A stretch of 64,000 nucleotides of DNA, taken from contig NC_084472.1 in the NCBI RefSeq assembly GCF_027409185.1, positions 20,322,524 through 20,386,523 of the forward strand. Reading direction: 5' to 3'. Source of the DNA: Cynocephalus volans (lineage: Eukaryota > Chordata > Mammalia > Dermoptera > Cynocephalidae). The notes under the pieces were generated by a model, which had not been told where the DNA came from, did no database searches, and was given only the letters and a program-made list of their open reading frames with translations. The translations under genes and the position numbers were made by a program. Of this stretch, positions 13,940 through 26,364 are shown in pieces; the first letter of the stretch is position 1, and the number at the start of each line of letters is the position of its first letter.

Positions 13940-14140
13940 TATGGCTATGAACCGGAGTCCAGCAGCTAGTGTTCCAATCCTAGTTTTGCCACTTTTCTTG
14001 AAACTTGATTCTTTGCCTGTAAAATAGGAGTAGAAATAACAGTACGGACATCACAGTGTCGTTAGAATTAAAAGCAATAGGCCGTGGTACCTGGCACATT
14101 GTAAACACTCAGTGAATGCTAGCTAGCTTTTGAGCATGGT
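13940..14140 (+). repeat. MIR SINE relic
   Basis: Nearly full-length MIR order on the plus strand: 'aaccggagtccagcagc', 'gttttgccacttttcttgaa', 'cctgtaaaataggag', 'gttagaattaaaagcaa', 'tggtacctggcacattgtaa', 'actcagtgaatgctagct'. Confidence 0.85.
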
Positions 14141-16110
14141 GCCTTCCCTACTGATGGTGAGCTCTCTTCCGGACTGCACAGTTTGAGTACAAAACAAAGT
14201 GTCTTGCCTGCAGACAGCTTTTACATTTAAAATTTGCCTTTCAATGCAAATGTATATTGCATTGAAAGATTTAAGATCCTGTAATGCATTGGGAAATTTC
14301 TCTGCCTGCTCCAAAGTTGAATGGTCTGCTGGAAGGCTCAGCATAGACTTCGTGGTGTTTGAGGACCACCTCTAGCTCAGTTTATCTACAGAAGAGGGAT
14401 AACTGAATTACCAGCTCAAGCTCCTTTTTTAATGGTTGTTTTGTCACAGGATACCGTCCTTCCCTACCAGTAAACCTTCTGAAGTCTTCTCGTTAGAATT
14501 TAACAATAGAAATATATTTTGTATCTAATGTAACAATAACTTTTATTAAAGAAGGTCATTTTCCCATGCCATGTTAAAAGGAATAAGTTTCACCAACAGC
14601 TACTTAATGAGAAATGGTAACTTCATAGAAACAGGTTAATATGAAGGCCGTTCTGAATTAGTGGGAAGTCTGGGTTGTATAACTGAAACATCATAAATAC
14701 AGAAATTAGAAATATATGCCCAGTAGAGGCCTTCTTTTGACATATAAAATGGCTTTCTAATTGGGATTTCAAAACATAGCCAACCTGCTGGGTGCTGAGC
14801 CACCCTCCTGCACTTTGAGATGTCTTCCCAGAGGTCAGGGTGGATTTGTGCCGCCCTGAGGCCTTTCTACTTTGGAAGTTCATGATACTGTCCACCTGAA
14901 ATCAAAGTCCTGCTCTTGGTTTTAGGGCTCAGTGCTCTAATCCAGCAGTACTCACTCCCCCTTCGTGCATGGGCACACACACACACAGACACCCATTCTT
15001 GCTATTGACTGACATTCGCGTGTGTGACACACACACCTTCAGCTACATGGATACATGAGACAGACTGGGTTATGTGCACAAGACGCTGCTGGATTGTTAG
15101 CTGCTGTGCGTAGGTAAGATGGACAGTGGTAGGGAGGCTAGGAGGCATATCCACAGTCTGCTGTGGCATGTAGGAGCGGAGACAAGCTGCATGAAGCCTG
15201 GCTGCAAGGACAGTTTGGCAGAGGAAGTGATGCCTGAGCATTAGGATGGGGTACATGTGAGTCATTTGGAGGAGAAGGAGTTGGAAGCAACCAGGGAAGA
15301 GGAAAAGGAGAATGTGAGAAGTAGTGGGTTTAAACAGAAATCTAGGAGAGGAAACAGTGAAAATCCACATGGAGACATGAACTGGCATTGAGAGAAGAGG
15401 GGTCAGATCTGCAAGCTGATCAGTATTATCCTCTCTCCACTGGTCGGTTTGTTTTTCCTGTGTCAGTACTTTTTTTTCAGGGTAACTATGCTGCTAGGTG
15501 TCTGCTCAACTCACTTCTTACCATGATTATTGTCCAAAGTGTGGCCTTCACATCCATAATTAATCCCTGGTTCCTTGGGACTTTAGGGTCCTAATGTCAC
15601 CAATCTTTTTCTTTTTTTGGCTTGAAATGTCATTTATTTTTAAATCAGAGGGCTGGTAAGAGAGGCGAATCACATTGAGCTATGAGGAAGATGAGAGGCA
15701 TTTGGAGATCCCGGCCCAAAGGAGCTTCGTGTAGTTCTTATCTCTACAGGCCTGATATTTAGCCTCACTCTTGCCCCTTGAGGCCATTGTGCCATCTCCT
15801 GCTATAACTGTTGGCATTCTTTTTGACCCTAAAACATCTGCAATTCTTATCCCTGTCAGTACTAGTACTGATTTCTGGTGTAAATATTATTAAAAAGTCA
15901 TATTTAGTCATTGCCAACTAAAAGAGGCAGCAGCCTTTGTTTATTATTATGAATGTTCACTGATGGTAAATACACATAAATAAATAAGGATTTGACACAG
16001 AATTACATAGTTGGTATTATGAATTGTGTTATCTTATTTCCCATTTTATTTTAAATTATAAAACGGCAAAAATGTATTAAAAATAAAAAGCAAGAAAAAT
16101 TCATGGTAAG

Positions 16111-16113
<3 letters not shown>

Positions 16114-16144
<31 letters not shown>
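16114..16144. repeat. (TG)n microsatellite
   Basis: Thirty-one bases of uninterrupted TG after atatgataagat-type AT-rich DNA. Probably polymorphic. Confidence 0.95.
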
Positions 16145-16146
<2 letters not shown>

Positions 16147-16279
16147 AGTGAATGTATGGATTCTAAATTGTTTAACATAGTTTGTGGCACATAGGACAAA
16201 GCTAAATGATATGTGGCCTTATTTTATGAGCATGTTGGCTGCGAAACCAGTATTACCGTAGAGGTGGTTCAGTACAATC

Positions 16280-16500
16280 CAGGGGTTGGCAAACTGTGGC
16301 CTGTGTGCCAAATCTGGCCTGCTGCCTTTTTTTGTAAATAAAGTTTTACTGGGACACAGCCATGCTTCTTTGGTTATGTATGGTCAATGGCTGCTTGCGC
16401 ACTGCACTTGCAGAAATGAGTAGTTGTGACAGAGACCACATAGCTTGCAAAGCCTAAAATACTTACTCTTTGGCCTTTTACAGAAAAAGTCTGACCCCTG
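16280..16500 (+). mobile_element. Non-autonomous hAT (Charlie-type) DNA transposon
   Basis: Complete 221-bp element with imperfect terminal inverted repeats: CAGGGGTTGGCAAACT at the left end and CTGACCCCTG at the right. It has the familiar interior 'gtaaataaagttttactggg' and 'gcaaagcctaaaatacttac'. The flanking 8-mers are gtacaatc (16272-16279) and atacaaac (16501-16508), six of eight identical, as expected for an aged hAT target-site duplication. I am sure of the superfamily and less sure of the MER family number. Confidence 0.85.
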
Positions 16501-18247
16501 ATACAAACCATGGGCCTTCCTGGAAAAACTCAAAGGTGTGTGTAAGGCACGTTGGGCCAGTAGGTCTCTGAACCTCTTCTCTTGTCAAATACTTGGGAGG
16601 ACAGGAAGGACTTGCAGGCCACCCACATTTTCTGGATGCTCTGGCTGACTGCAGGTAGCAACGTGTCTCTGCCTCACTGCTAGAGTCTATAGATGCAGAA
16701 ATGCAAGAAAAGGAGGAAGCAGTGAAAAGCAGAAATGGTTTAAGGGCACTGGTGGGAAAGACAGGAAATTTGTCTGTTGATTTTTTCCGTCCTCTGCAGC
16801 TCAGTGGTGTGTTTGTAGAAAGGCTTATTTTTTTTTTCCCCAATTATTGCACTGTCTGAAAAGGTACCCATTAAATAATCTTTAAAGATTCATCTGGCTT
16901 AATAGGGATTCTTTAAAAATTACAGCTGCCTGTAGAATAATGGGAGAGCTTGAAGAAAATTATCAGGAAAAAAAAGAATACCTGTGCTGTGGTGTGTGTA
17001 CGTGTGTACACTTGTAGAAATACACAAGTTAAAGATGTGAGCCCTTGAAAGAATCTGTGCGCTCTAAGTCACATACACTGTATTAACAGGTAGTTCGGTG
17101 AGATTATCTTCTTTCCTTAACCTAGTTGAGAGAGGCTACATTGAGTGAAATGAAGTTTTGATGAGGATAAGAAAAAAAGAAAAAATAAATTGGGGTTAGG
17201 CGGGGAGACAAGTAACACTGAAGCCTGGAGTACTTTCTATTCTGGTTACATGAAACCCCTTGTAGATCTCCAAGCACATCATTATATTCCAGGAGTCTGT
17301 ACCTTTCACATAGGCTATTTTTAGCTCCTAGAATACTATTTTCTCACTCTATCTCCTTTGTCAGGCTAACCCTCCTACTTACCCAGCAACCCTAGTGGGA
17401 CTTTGAAGCGGCTAATGCTGAGAAGGACTCGAGGAGAGAGAGTATAAAACAAGTACAGAAAAGTGGGTGGCTGTGTAGCAAAGATGAATTTATGTGTTAT
17501 TTTCAAATTTGCCTAGCTCCAGCTGTACGCCACGAAAGGGGTCGGGTTGGGGAGGGAGGGACTGGCCTCTGTCTTGTGCCTCTTGCAGCATCACTCTGTT
17601 CCCAGCACCCTGAATTCATGCATATGCTGTTCATTTGTAATGTGAGTCCAATTTGGGATTGAATAGGCCATTGTGGGCTAACCTGTGGGGAATATACATC
17701 CCGATTTCTGAACGAGTGACTGCGAATCCATATTTTTGTGGAAAATTATTCACGGATTTACTGTGTAAAGAAAGTCATGACTTCTTGAAACCGATTTGAA
17801 GCTTGATATGGGGCTTTTCTTCTCATGCAAAGATGGTTAGCGTTTTGCCATCTGAGCTTATCCCTAGCGAAGATTGCTTTCTCCATCTCTTCCTTCTTGC
17901 TCAAGAATTTCCGAACACAAGAAATTGGTATATACAACAGATAGTTGCTCCTGTCATACAGGAAAACTGTCAATTCTTACAGAGAAAGGCCCTAGCGAGT
18001 CAGGAAGTACATCTATTGAAAAAGTCTGTACTTAGGATTGGAGTGTCTACTGCGTACCAGACAAAGGTGAGGAGCAGGTCTCTCCTACACGGAGTCATCC
18101 TCATGCGTGATATCTGTATTCAGATCTACCTCCAAAAGAGGCACATCAACACTTAAGTCTTGTCCATAACCACATCTGTGAAATCAGTGGTTCAGGTGGC
18201 TTTTTTCTTCTCATGCATCTCAGAATAAACACATAATGGCAAATAGG

Positions 18248-18458
18248 TGGCACCTACTGTGTGCCAGGCCGCACCCTGAGCCGTGCCTGTATTTTTCTTT
18301 TCATTCAGTCCTCTCCACAGCTCTGTGACGGGGTGCTCTTACGATCCCCCTCTAACAGAAGGAGGAGGGGATGTACAGTGACACGGAGTGAGCTGCCCAA
18401 GGCCTCACAGCAGGAAGTGAGAGCACAGGGGTTGAAACTAGGCATTCTGGCCCCAGAG
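18248..18458 (-). repeat. MIR SINE relic
   Basis: 'cacctactgtgtgccaggcc', then 'gtcctctccacagctctgtg', 'gagctgcccaaggcctcaca', 'ggttgaaactaggcattctg' is MIR in reverse complement, close to full length. Confidence 0.75.
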
Positions 18459-18835
18459 CTCATTGTGGAACTTTTGTACCATACTACCTCTCTTGTATAA
18501 CTTTTACAGCAAAAGGAGTTACATGTTGTTGTCAGAGCCATTTCAGGGAGAGTTTCCCCAGCAACAAGCAAACCACACTTTGACACCCAGAGGCTACCTG
18601 TCAAGCCACAGAGTGATCTGTCTTCAGGGAATGTGTCACCCCAAGCCTCAGACCCGGTGTGGCTCCCAGTCTTTTGTATGATAAAGCCCAACAGTGTCCT
18701 GGCCTGTCATAAGATGTCCTGTGATCTGGCCCTGTCTGCTTCCTGGCCTCCCTCCTGCCACACCCCTTGTCCCCTCCACTCTGGCTGTGCTGGAATATTT
18801 TGTATCATCCATCCAGCAGAGGGTGCTGGAGTTAC

Positions 18836-18849
18836 GGGGGGGGGGGGGG
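18836..18849. repeat. G14 homopolymer
   Basis: Fourteen consecutive G residues, rare in mammalian unique DNA. It is prone to sequencing error and slippage and can contribute to G-quadruplex formation. Confidence 0.9.
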
Positions 18850-21800
18850 TCCAAGCTGTTTTAAAGGCATAGTAGCTCCCCTTTGTTTGCTAGTCAGCAA
18901 GTGCAGCCGGGGCACCTACCCTTTAGGAGCTCTGAAGCTTGTGTTCCTCCTCACCTCCTCCCACATTGACGTCATGGGTGTGTCTCTTGACCCAATTTGA
19001 GGTGCTCCAAAGAGGCCCTAAAATTGATACTCTCCTCATAAGCAGATACTAGAACTCCTGTCTGGTCCCTTTGGTGCGTCCTAGGTTGCCTGTGCTGAGT
19101 ATGGGGCCTTGGGGAGCAAGGCTGCCACTGAGCACATGCTGCTAACCCTGTCAGGTGCCATCAGAGGGAAGGTCGAACCCCTAATGAAGCTCAGTCTCCC
19201 CTGAAGCCAAGTCTCCTGCTTCTAAAGTGGCAACAGGTTTTGTAACTCTGGCATCATAGCTCTCTGAGTGAGCTGTTCTCTGCTTGGTGTCACGTCCGGT
19301 GCCAAGGAGGCTAGCCTCACTGGTGTGGCTTTCTCTTATCTAGTCACTTACAGGGTTCGGGGCTACGCCTGGGTGGTGGTGGCTACGCTGTACTCTGGTG
19401 TTACTTGCCTCCCTGGCATGAGAAAGCTGAAATGTAGCTCCCAGACTCCAAAAGCTCTGTCTTGAGTTTTAGGAGGAACTGGTCTGTCTCTGGAACAACC
19501 TGGTGGTGGGGAGGTGAAGCTTTCTAGAGCCGTAACTCCCGACTCTATCAGACCTAATGCCCTCTTTGATAACACATTATTTTGTAATACCCCTTTTATG
19601 ATCCTACCTACACACGTGTCCAAGAATCAATCAAATACCCAAATAGTATGATAAAGGAAAAGTAAAAAGAAATTCATAATAAAAAATTCATATAATTTAA
19701 AATATAAATGCTCAAGACACCTTCATCAGAAGATAAAATGAAGCCTTTAGATGCTTGTACCTGTGTGTCATGGATAAATTTGAATTTAAGAGAATTAAGA
19801 AGATGAGAAGGCGTTGCATAGATGTAGAGAAATGGGATAGCAGGTGCACTTTAAAGTAAAGGAAGTAAGAGATGAAACTTACCTTAGAGGTTAAGAGAAA
19901 GGGGAAAATACCCCTACTTGCAGTGGGGATAACCTGCCAAGGCAAAACGCTGACTGTTGAAGTGGCGAAAATGAGATGTGTGATATCCTTGAGACAGGCC
20001 AGGCCTTCTTTGCCAGGATGGCGTTGGGACATGGGATGCTTTCTGACAAAGTGTCTCAGACAACTTATCTCTCATTTTAAATCCCTCCACAAACCTAGAA
20101 CTTTAGAGACTATTTCCTTTAATAGGTGTCCAGGATTAAAAGATGAATTGAAAAATATGTTTATGGGGAAGTTGGGTGGGGGCTAACCCCTAAAGACAGT
20201 TTCAGAGTAAGGTTGAAAAATAAGAATCAAACTCAAAATAAAGAATTGCAATATGTAATTTTCATGATGTAAATTTCAGTTTTTCACAAATTCTTAAATA
20301 TTGGATGGCAAAAATGAACTAAATCTATTAATGAGATTCACTGGTATCCAGTATTTAATGTATCTTCAATAACTTATTTGGCTTTAAATATATTTAAAGG
20401 AGCTTTCAACATCCCTGTTAAATTTGGCATGTGATAGCTACAAATGTAGACTAATATAGCTGTGCTGTGTTGCTGTTGGTGACATGGTTTTCCAAAATCA
20501 TGAATAAATTTTTATAAAGTGTACACTAAAACAATGCAAGGAATAGTAAATGGAGGTAGGTTCTAGAACAAATAATTATAAACAGTTTTTCACCCACATG
20601 AATTTCCAGGAGATGTTCAGACGTTGTGCAGGACATGGGACAATGAGCTGGATGATCTCACACATCTCAGGAGGCCTTGCATCCTTGGTCCCATTCCAGT
20701 ACAGTCATCATGTGGTCCCTAAAGGGCCACATGCCACAGGTTTCCAAAATGCCTCTATTAAGAAAAGCCAAGCTTGGGGCTAGAAGGTTCAGGACAAGGT
20801 TTGGTCTCTTCAGCTGAATCCCCAGGCTGCATGGAACAGCACAGTGGTGGGGTCTTTCTGCTGACACAGTAGGGCTGCAGGAAGGGAATAGGCTGCCCAG
20901 GCTGGCACAGCTGTCACAGAAGGAGTGTGCTGGAGAAGGGAGCACCTCTATTATATCTGTGGCCACAGGTGCCAGGGCAGAGCCCAGGTGTCAACCGCAT
21001 TCAGGAGTTAAGAGCACTGTGTTGGGCGCTTGGAGTTACTGCATCTAAACACCAGCTTTTCTTGGCCACATGCACACTACTTCTGGAGTCCAAACAGCTC
21101 CAGAAAGGGGTGTCAGCACTGGTTCTTCTGTCCTTCACCATGTGTATTGAGAACCTCTGAGGTCCCATCCCTTCTTCCTACTCAATGTGGAACTAGCTTA
21201 TTGGACCTGTGTCTCTCCAGCCTCAAGGTGACTTTATGACAGATGCCTACTTTCCTTGCCCTGTCCCCACCCAAGCCTTCCTAACTTTGAATTTCAGGGT
21301 GCAAACTGATCCCTATCCTTCCCTGGAAGTAAGCAAGCCTTTTGCTAAATACGTTAAGCAAATTAAAAACAATTTTTTTTTAATCACAAGGAAAAAAAGG
21401 GGTCAAAGCCCCAGGAATCATGGCATAGTTGCCCCGAAGTTACATAGCCAGTGGGACCACGGAAGTGATTCTTCTAAAATGTGAGGAAATAGAGCAGAAT
21501 GTCTCCTGATGGTTTTCTGTCGTGCATGTACTTAGAAGCAACTAGTTTGGGGGAAAAGCACCACACAATTTAATCTCTGATAGGGCATCTCAGTACACAG
21601 ATATACAGAGCTTTCCCTGGTCCTGCCCTCAACCATGACATCAGCTGCCTCCCGTAGTACACGTCAGCTCAACCCGTTCTTACACGTGGGATCGCACCAT
21701 GGTCTTCCTTGCTGGGTGGGGCTTTGCTAGGAAAACATGAGGCCGAGCACGCTGCTGCTCACTCCTTCTGCTTTGGCTGCATTGTCACATGGATGGCTGC

Positions 21801-22957
21801 CTTTGGCTCTGGAATTGCACTTTCTTGCCTCAGCTCTGCGGCAGCCCTCCTTTGAGTTTTACTTCATGTAAATTATTCATTCATAAAATAACCATCAAAG
21901 ATAAACAGATTTGTACATGTTTGTATCATTTTCTCTATCACAGATAAAACTTTTTGGCAGTATTCTAACAGGACAGAAGAAAGAGGGAAAATGAGATTTT
22001 ATATCCAAGTTCAAGTTGCATTTGTTAAATGACAGAGATTCATTAAGAAGCAATTGGATTAAACTAAAATCTATGCTGCATGTCTTCTCCAGGATTGCTC
22101 CCAGTTGAATGAGTCACTGTCAAGGCTTGAGTGCTTTTCCCCCTCATTTGGAATAGTGAATTGCAAAATCTCAAGTTATGCATTGTAAACTCATCTCTGG
22201 AACAAGAAAGAACTTGATATCTTTGTGTCTTGCACATCATGCTCACCCACTTCTTTATTAAGGTCTAAAATAAAGAAGCATATTGAATTCATCCGCTGCA
22301 TACTTTTCTGATGTGGCTCTTGAAAAAAAAGCTAGAATGGGGCTGCTTTTCTAAGCCTGCAGTTGTTGGACTAATTGGGCTTCTGACTTTCTTCCACATT
22401 ATTTCCAGGTTCAGAAAAGAGTTTGTTTACATCTGGAATGCCATTGGCTTCAGCTTTCTACCACCTGGGTCCAAATGGTTTTTGGTTATTTTTGTATTGC
22501 TGATTGATGAGACACTCATTACTTCAAACTATCAAAATTACTAACTGAGCTAGAAATTACTCCTCCTGAAATAGCACAGACAAAAAAAGGGGGGGAGGGA
22601 AGGGGACACAGGTGGGGGGGAAATACCTGCTTTGGTGGAATTCTTAGACATGCTTGTTCTGGAGAAATTGCCAATGTAAAAAGGACAAAAGCAGAGAGAG
22701 TGCTTATGTGCTTTTTTTGTAGCCCTTGTGTGACATCTCAGATCCGGGCTGGGCTTATGAGAGAGAGTAGTTGAGGCTAACATGAAATGGGAGGTTTTCT
22801 CTTGATAGAAGAGTGTTGAGTTGTAAAAAAAAAACCAAACCTCATCAAGAGAGTTTTTCTATTAAAGTCTAAAAATTTATAGTTGAGGGAGCTTATGAAT
22901 AATGAAGTAAACCCAAGTGAAATTTTCCTGATCTGTGTTCTAGTAAAAACTGAAGAA

Positions 22958-23055
22958 GGGCTAGCTGGTTAGCTCAGCTGTTTAGAGCACGGTGTTAACA
23001 CCAGAGTCAAGGGTTCGGATCCCCACACATGGCAGATACAAAAAAAAAAAAAAAA
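22958..23055 (+). mobile_element. tRNA-Ile-derived SINE (CYN-like), monomer
   Basis: A tRNA-like head with a Pol III A box (TAGCTCAGCTGT, 22970-22981) and B box (GGTTCGGATCC, 23012-23022), ending in a 16-nt A tail. Flanks 'aaaactgaag' on the left and 'aaaactaaag' on the right form an imperfect target-site duplication. The head resembles tRNA-Ile, but the 'ggtgttaacacc' anticodon arm is altered and a long A tail follows, so this is a retroposon and not a tRNA gene. Confidence 0.85.
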
Positions 23056-23621
23056 CTAAAGGAAAACATAGATGCCTTAGTGAAAGACAGACACTTTCTA
23101 TGAAGTTCAGAGTTGTTTACTAAAAACAAGTTTACTAGAATTTTATTATGAAGAATAAGTGTCTAGCTTCACTTTGAAATAGCTTTTAACTGAAAAATAG
23201 AGAAATCCCCTAAAGTTTCTAAATGATTATCTAAAATTAGTGTTTGGATTGCATGTATAAATCCACAACTGTGTTTAATCCTGAAAGTATTCATGCGGTT
23301 TGTAGATTATTGCCATATATAGTAAAGGGACCATATTATAACTTACAGATGAGAAAGTAATAAAAATATCTTGATCAGTTTTGTTACTTTTTAAATACTC
23401 TTTGTTGAAGGATGGATTGGAAAGGCTAGTTAGTTGATAAAATGTGGTTTGGATGTTCTCTTTGTAAATTGCTTATCAATGCTGTCTCCACATGCTAGTA
23501 GCAGAGAATGGAGATGACTGAGTCGATTATCTGTTTGTATGATTTAAGATAGAGAAGGAACTAATGCCGATGAAGTAGGAAGATATTTGATACACATTAA
23601 CGTCAGATTAAGGAAAACTGT

Positions 23622-23655
23622 AAAAAAAAAAAAAAAAAAAGAAAAAGAAAAAAAG
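23622..23655. repeat. A-rich simple repeat
   Basis: A19 followed by gaaaaagaaaaaaag. No SINE body recognised upstream. Confidence 0.85.
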
Positions 23656-23877
23656 CTTGGCTATTTAATCTGAAGACTTGTTTTGAGAATTTGTCAGTGA
23701 CTCTAACTGACCATTAGGATTTAGCGATAAATGAATGTGAATTAAACACAGGCATCTGAATAAAGTTAGAAGTTGTACAGTCTTGTAATCATCCAGCAGT
23801 TCATCGATCTTTGCTTGAATTACTGCAAAGGCAAAGAGTGGCAGTGGACAGGGATCGAGGAATGAGTGCTACTGTTA

Positions 23878-23995
23878 ATGAGTTATCATGTCATGTGCAT
23901 TTCATCGTTAATCCCAATTCTCTCAGCAGTCCCGAGGATAAGAATTATTATGATCACTTTGCACATGACAAAACTAAGGCTTACCAAACCCGAGT
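23878..23995 (-). repeat. MIR-like relic
   Basis: 'cgttaatcccaattctctca' then 'ggataagaattattatgatc' and 'tgacaaaactaaggctta' correspond to reverse-complement MIR text (atcctcacaacaaccc / tattattatcc / gaggaaactgaggct). Confidence 0.5.
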
Positions 23996-24284
23996 TAAAA
24001 AGATGATGAGGGGAAGGTCTGCCCCAGCCTTAGAGTGTTGTTTGTTTTTGTGCCTCCTCCAAAAGAGCCCTCTTGTTATACTGAATAGTATTGTGCAGAT
24101 CCAGCAATGTTGCAGGTCAGTTGGTGAGCCCTGACCTTCTCCTGCACACCTGTCTTCTTCCAGGACTCCTGAGCTCAGTGGATGGCACCACTTGAATCCT
24201 GGTCATACACACTGCAAGTCAAGGAGGCCCTGCTGGCATCTCCCTCTCACATTCTGTGTCTGCCAGTTTTACCTTCCTAGTGTG

Positions 24285-25500
24285 AGTTGAATCCATCCAC
24301 TTCTCGCCATCTTCCCGAGCACCACCTGGTTCAGGCCACCCTCATCTCTCACTGGGACCGTTGCACTTGCCCAGCTGGCTTTCCCATCCCTCTCTGCCCC
24401 TTCTCCGCCTCTACCAGAGTGACCTTTAGAACATGTGAATCTAATCACATTGCCTTTCCACTAAAAACTCTTTCACGGCCTCTGTGGAAGGCTGAAAAAT
24501 GGTTTCCAAAAGATATCCACAGTCCAATCTCTGGAACCTCTATGTTAACTTTATATGGCAAAAAAAGGGACTTTGCAGATGTGACTAAGTGAGGATCTTG
24601 AGATGAGGAAATTATCCTGGATTATGCAGGTTGGCCCTAAATGCAACTACATGTATCCTCATAAGAGGGAGGCAGAGATCTGACACACAGAGAAGGTGAT
24701 CTGAAAACAGAGTAGAGAGAATTTGAAGACTTTGGCCTTGAAGACTGGAGCAATGGTGGCCAACAGCCCTGGAATGCAGGTGGTCACCAGAAGCTGGAAG
24801 AGGCAAGGAACGGATTCTCCCCTAGAGCCTCCAGAGGGATTGTGGCCTTGCCAACACTTCCATTTCAGCCTGGTGAGACTGCTCTCAGACTTCTGGCCTC
24901 CAGAACTATGAGAGAGGACATTTCTGTTGTTTTAAGCCACCAAGTTTATGGTAACTTATTACAGCAGCCACAGGAACCTAATATAGCCTCCCGTTGCTCT
25001 GACGATTAGGACCAAAGTTCTTGGCAGGATCTGTGTTTTATAGCTCACGTTATAAATACAATCATGGCTCCTCTTTTTATATAAAGATAGATAAGCAAAA
25101 TAATGCTAAATTTTAACCGGTTTTAAAATCCATATGAATCTGCACTTAAAATATCAGTGCTTTGTCCACTTGTACCGTTCTGTAGCCTTGTCTTGTGTTG
25201 CCCTGCTGTTCCCTTGCTCTTAACTCTGGCTTCCATGACCTTCTTCCAGGTTCCTTACTTCATCTTGCTTCCTCCTAACCCAGGGCTTTGTGTCACATGG
25301 AACCTTTCCACCAAGCCCATTCAGTTCCTACTTATGCTTCAACCTTGACTCCGCCTTCCCTTCCCAGAGAGACCCAGTTTGTCTTCCAGCCTGGTGTCTT
25401 TGCTATGCACTCTCCAGGAATTGTGTTCCTTTCCCCCGGGGTTCTTACCTCAGGTTGTAATCATGCACAGACAGCACTTGCTTTGTGTGGTGCATAGATT
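24285..25500 (+). mobile_element. LINE-2 3' region, split by an LTR
   Basis: L2-like text in plus orientation: 'accctcatctctcactggga', 'ttgcacttgcccagctggct', 'gtgaatctaatcacattgcc', 'aaaaactctttcacggcctc'. After the MLT1-type LTR (24483-24985) the L2 text resumes at 'gcctcccgttgctctgacga' and later 'ccctgctgttcccttgctct'. Continuity on both sides of the LTR supports the reading. The part beyond about 25050 is weaker. Confidence 0.55.
24483..24985 (+). mobile_element. MLT1-type MaLR solo LTR with intact 5-bp TSD
   Basis: A 503-bp solo LTR starting TGTGGAAGGC and ending CCTAATATA. It has the MaLR signature blocks 'gactttgcagatgtgactaa', 'gaggatcttgagatgagg', 'caccagaagctggaagaggc', 'ttctggcctccagaactatg', and 'ctgttgttttaagccaccaa'. 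The pentamer GCCTC lies immediately before (24478-24482) and after (24986-24990) the element. That is a perfect 5-bp target-site duplication, as expected for ERVL-MaLR integration. No internal genes remain. Confidence 0.92.
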
Positions 25501-25889
25501 TCAGTTACCAGAGTTTAGTTAAATAACACCAGTCCCCCAATAACACAGTTCAAATTTCAGGAACTGTGAGTAACAGTACATAGCTGCCAGCTCTTCAGTC
25601 CACAGGTCACTATGTAGATTTCAGGTGCACATGATGATCTGGGGCCAGTCACATCCCTTCTTTCAGAGTCTGCCTATGATTGGTCACTGCACCTCTATTA
25701 CTCAGTGACAGAAAAGTGTGTCCTTATGTTGCCTTCTTGTCTCCTAATGATAAACTCACATGACATTTTACAAAAATGGATAATTAAAAGAGGGAAATGA
25801 CCAATCAAGGTGAAAGAGCAACAAAGAAAAAAGCTATAACACTGTAAGTGAAATCTAAATCAAATATAAATAGAAGAAATAGCTGGCCC

Positions 25890-26265
25890 GGGAGTGTTGG
25901 CACTGCCACTTTGGAGGGACTCACGATATGCAGCCACAGGCACTTAGTGAGCGTGAGTTTACTGACATAACAGAGGAATGTGGTTGTAAGGAAAAAGGTG
26001 GAGATGTCCCCACAGAGGTGACACTGGCACAAAAACCTTCACATTAAAGGAACTCTTAGAGATATTTCATGCCATTGAAAGCACAGAGGCTAAATGTTGG
26101 AAGCTGATCCAGGCTTAATAAGGAGTACCCCAACTCAAAGCATGGCAAAGATGCTCACGCTGCATCATCAGTTACAGGACCGGAAGAAGGCAGGCCGAGT
26201 CCACACTACTCTTGATAAGTTTTTATACAAAAAAGGGAAACCCTTTGTTGCTCAATGTTTCTAAT
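25890..26265 (+). pseudogene. Decayed Tigger/pogo transposase C-terminus
   Basis: After about 26040 the plus strand reads, with at least one frameshift, LKELLEIFHAIEST, then in another frame MLTLHHQLQDRKKAGRVH and TTLDKFLYKKGKP before TAA. The order 'EIFH.IEST ... L....DRKK....TTLDKF' recalls the C-terminal tail of Tigger-type (pogo/Tc1-mariner) transposases. Upstream text is too decayed to read. It abuts the L1 beginning near 26365. Internal stops and a frameshift make it non-functional. The family assignment is from memory of the motif order and is moderately confident. Confidence 0.5.
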
Positions 26266-26364
26266 GTTTTAAGTTATCGTCTACTAAATAAATATTAGTT
26301 TTATTAACTTTTTGTTTTCCTATATGTTTATAACTAGTAGCAAGAGTGTTTTTAGGTTTTTAAA

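Noticed and set aside
15002..15388. Minus-strand 128-codon frame
   Set aside because: No recognisable domain. The plus strand around 15215-15330 vaguely resembles an L2 relic, so the frame is probably chance.
18305..18691. Minus-strand 128-codon frame
   Set aside because: Overlaps a MIR and has no coding signature.
22958..23040. Functional tRNA gene
   Set aside because: A/B boxes are present, but the cloverleaf is disrupted and a long A tail and TSD follow: a SINE. The same applies to 45331, 47200 and 51806.
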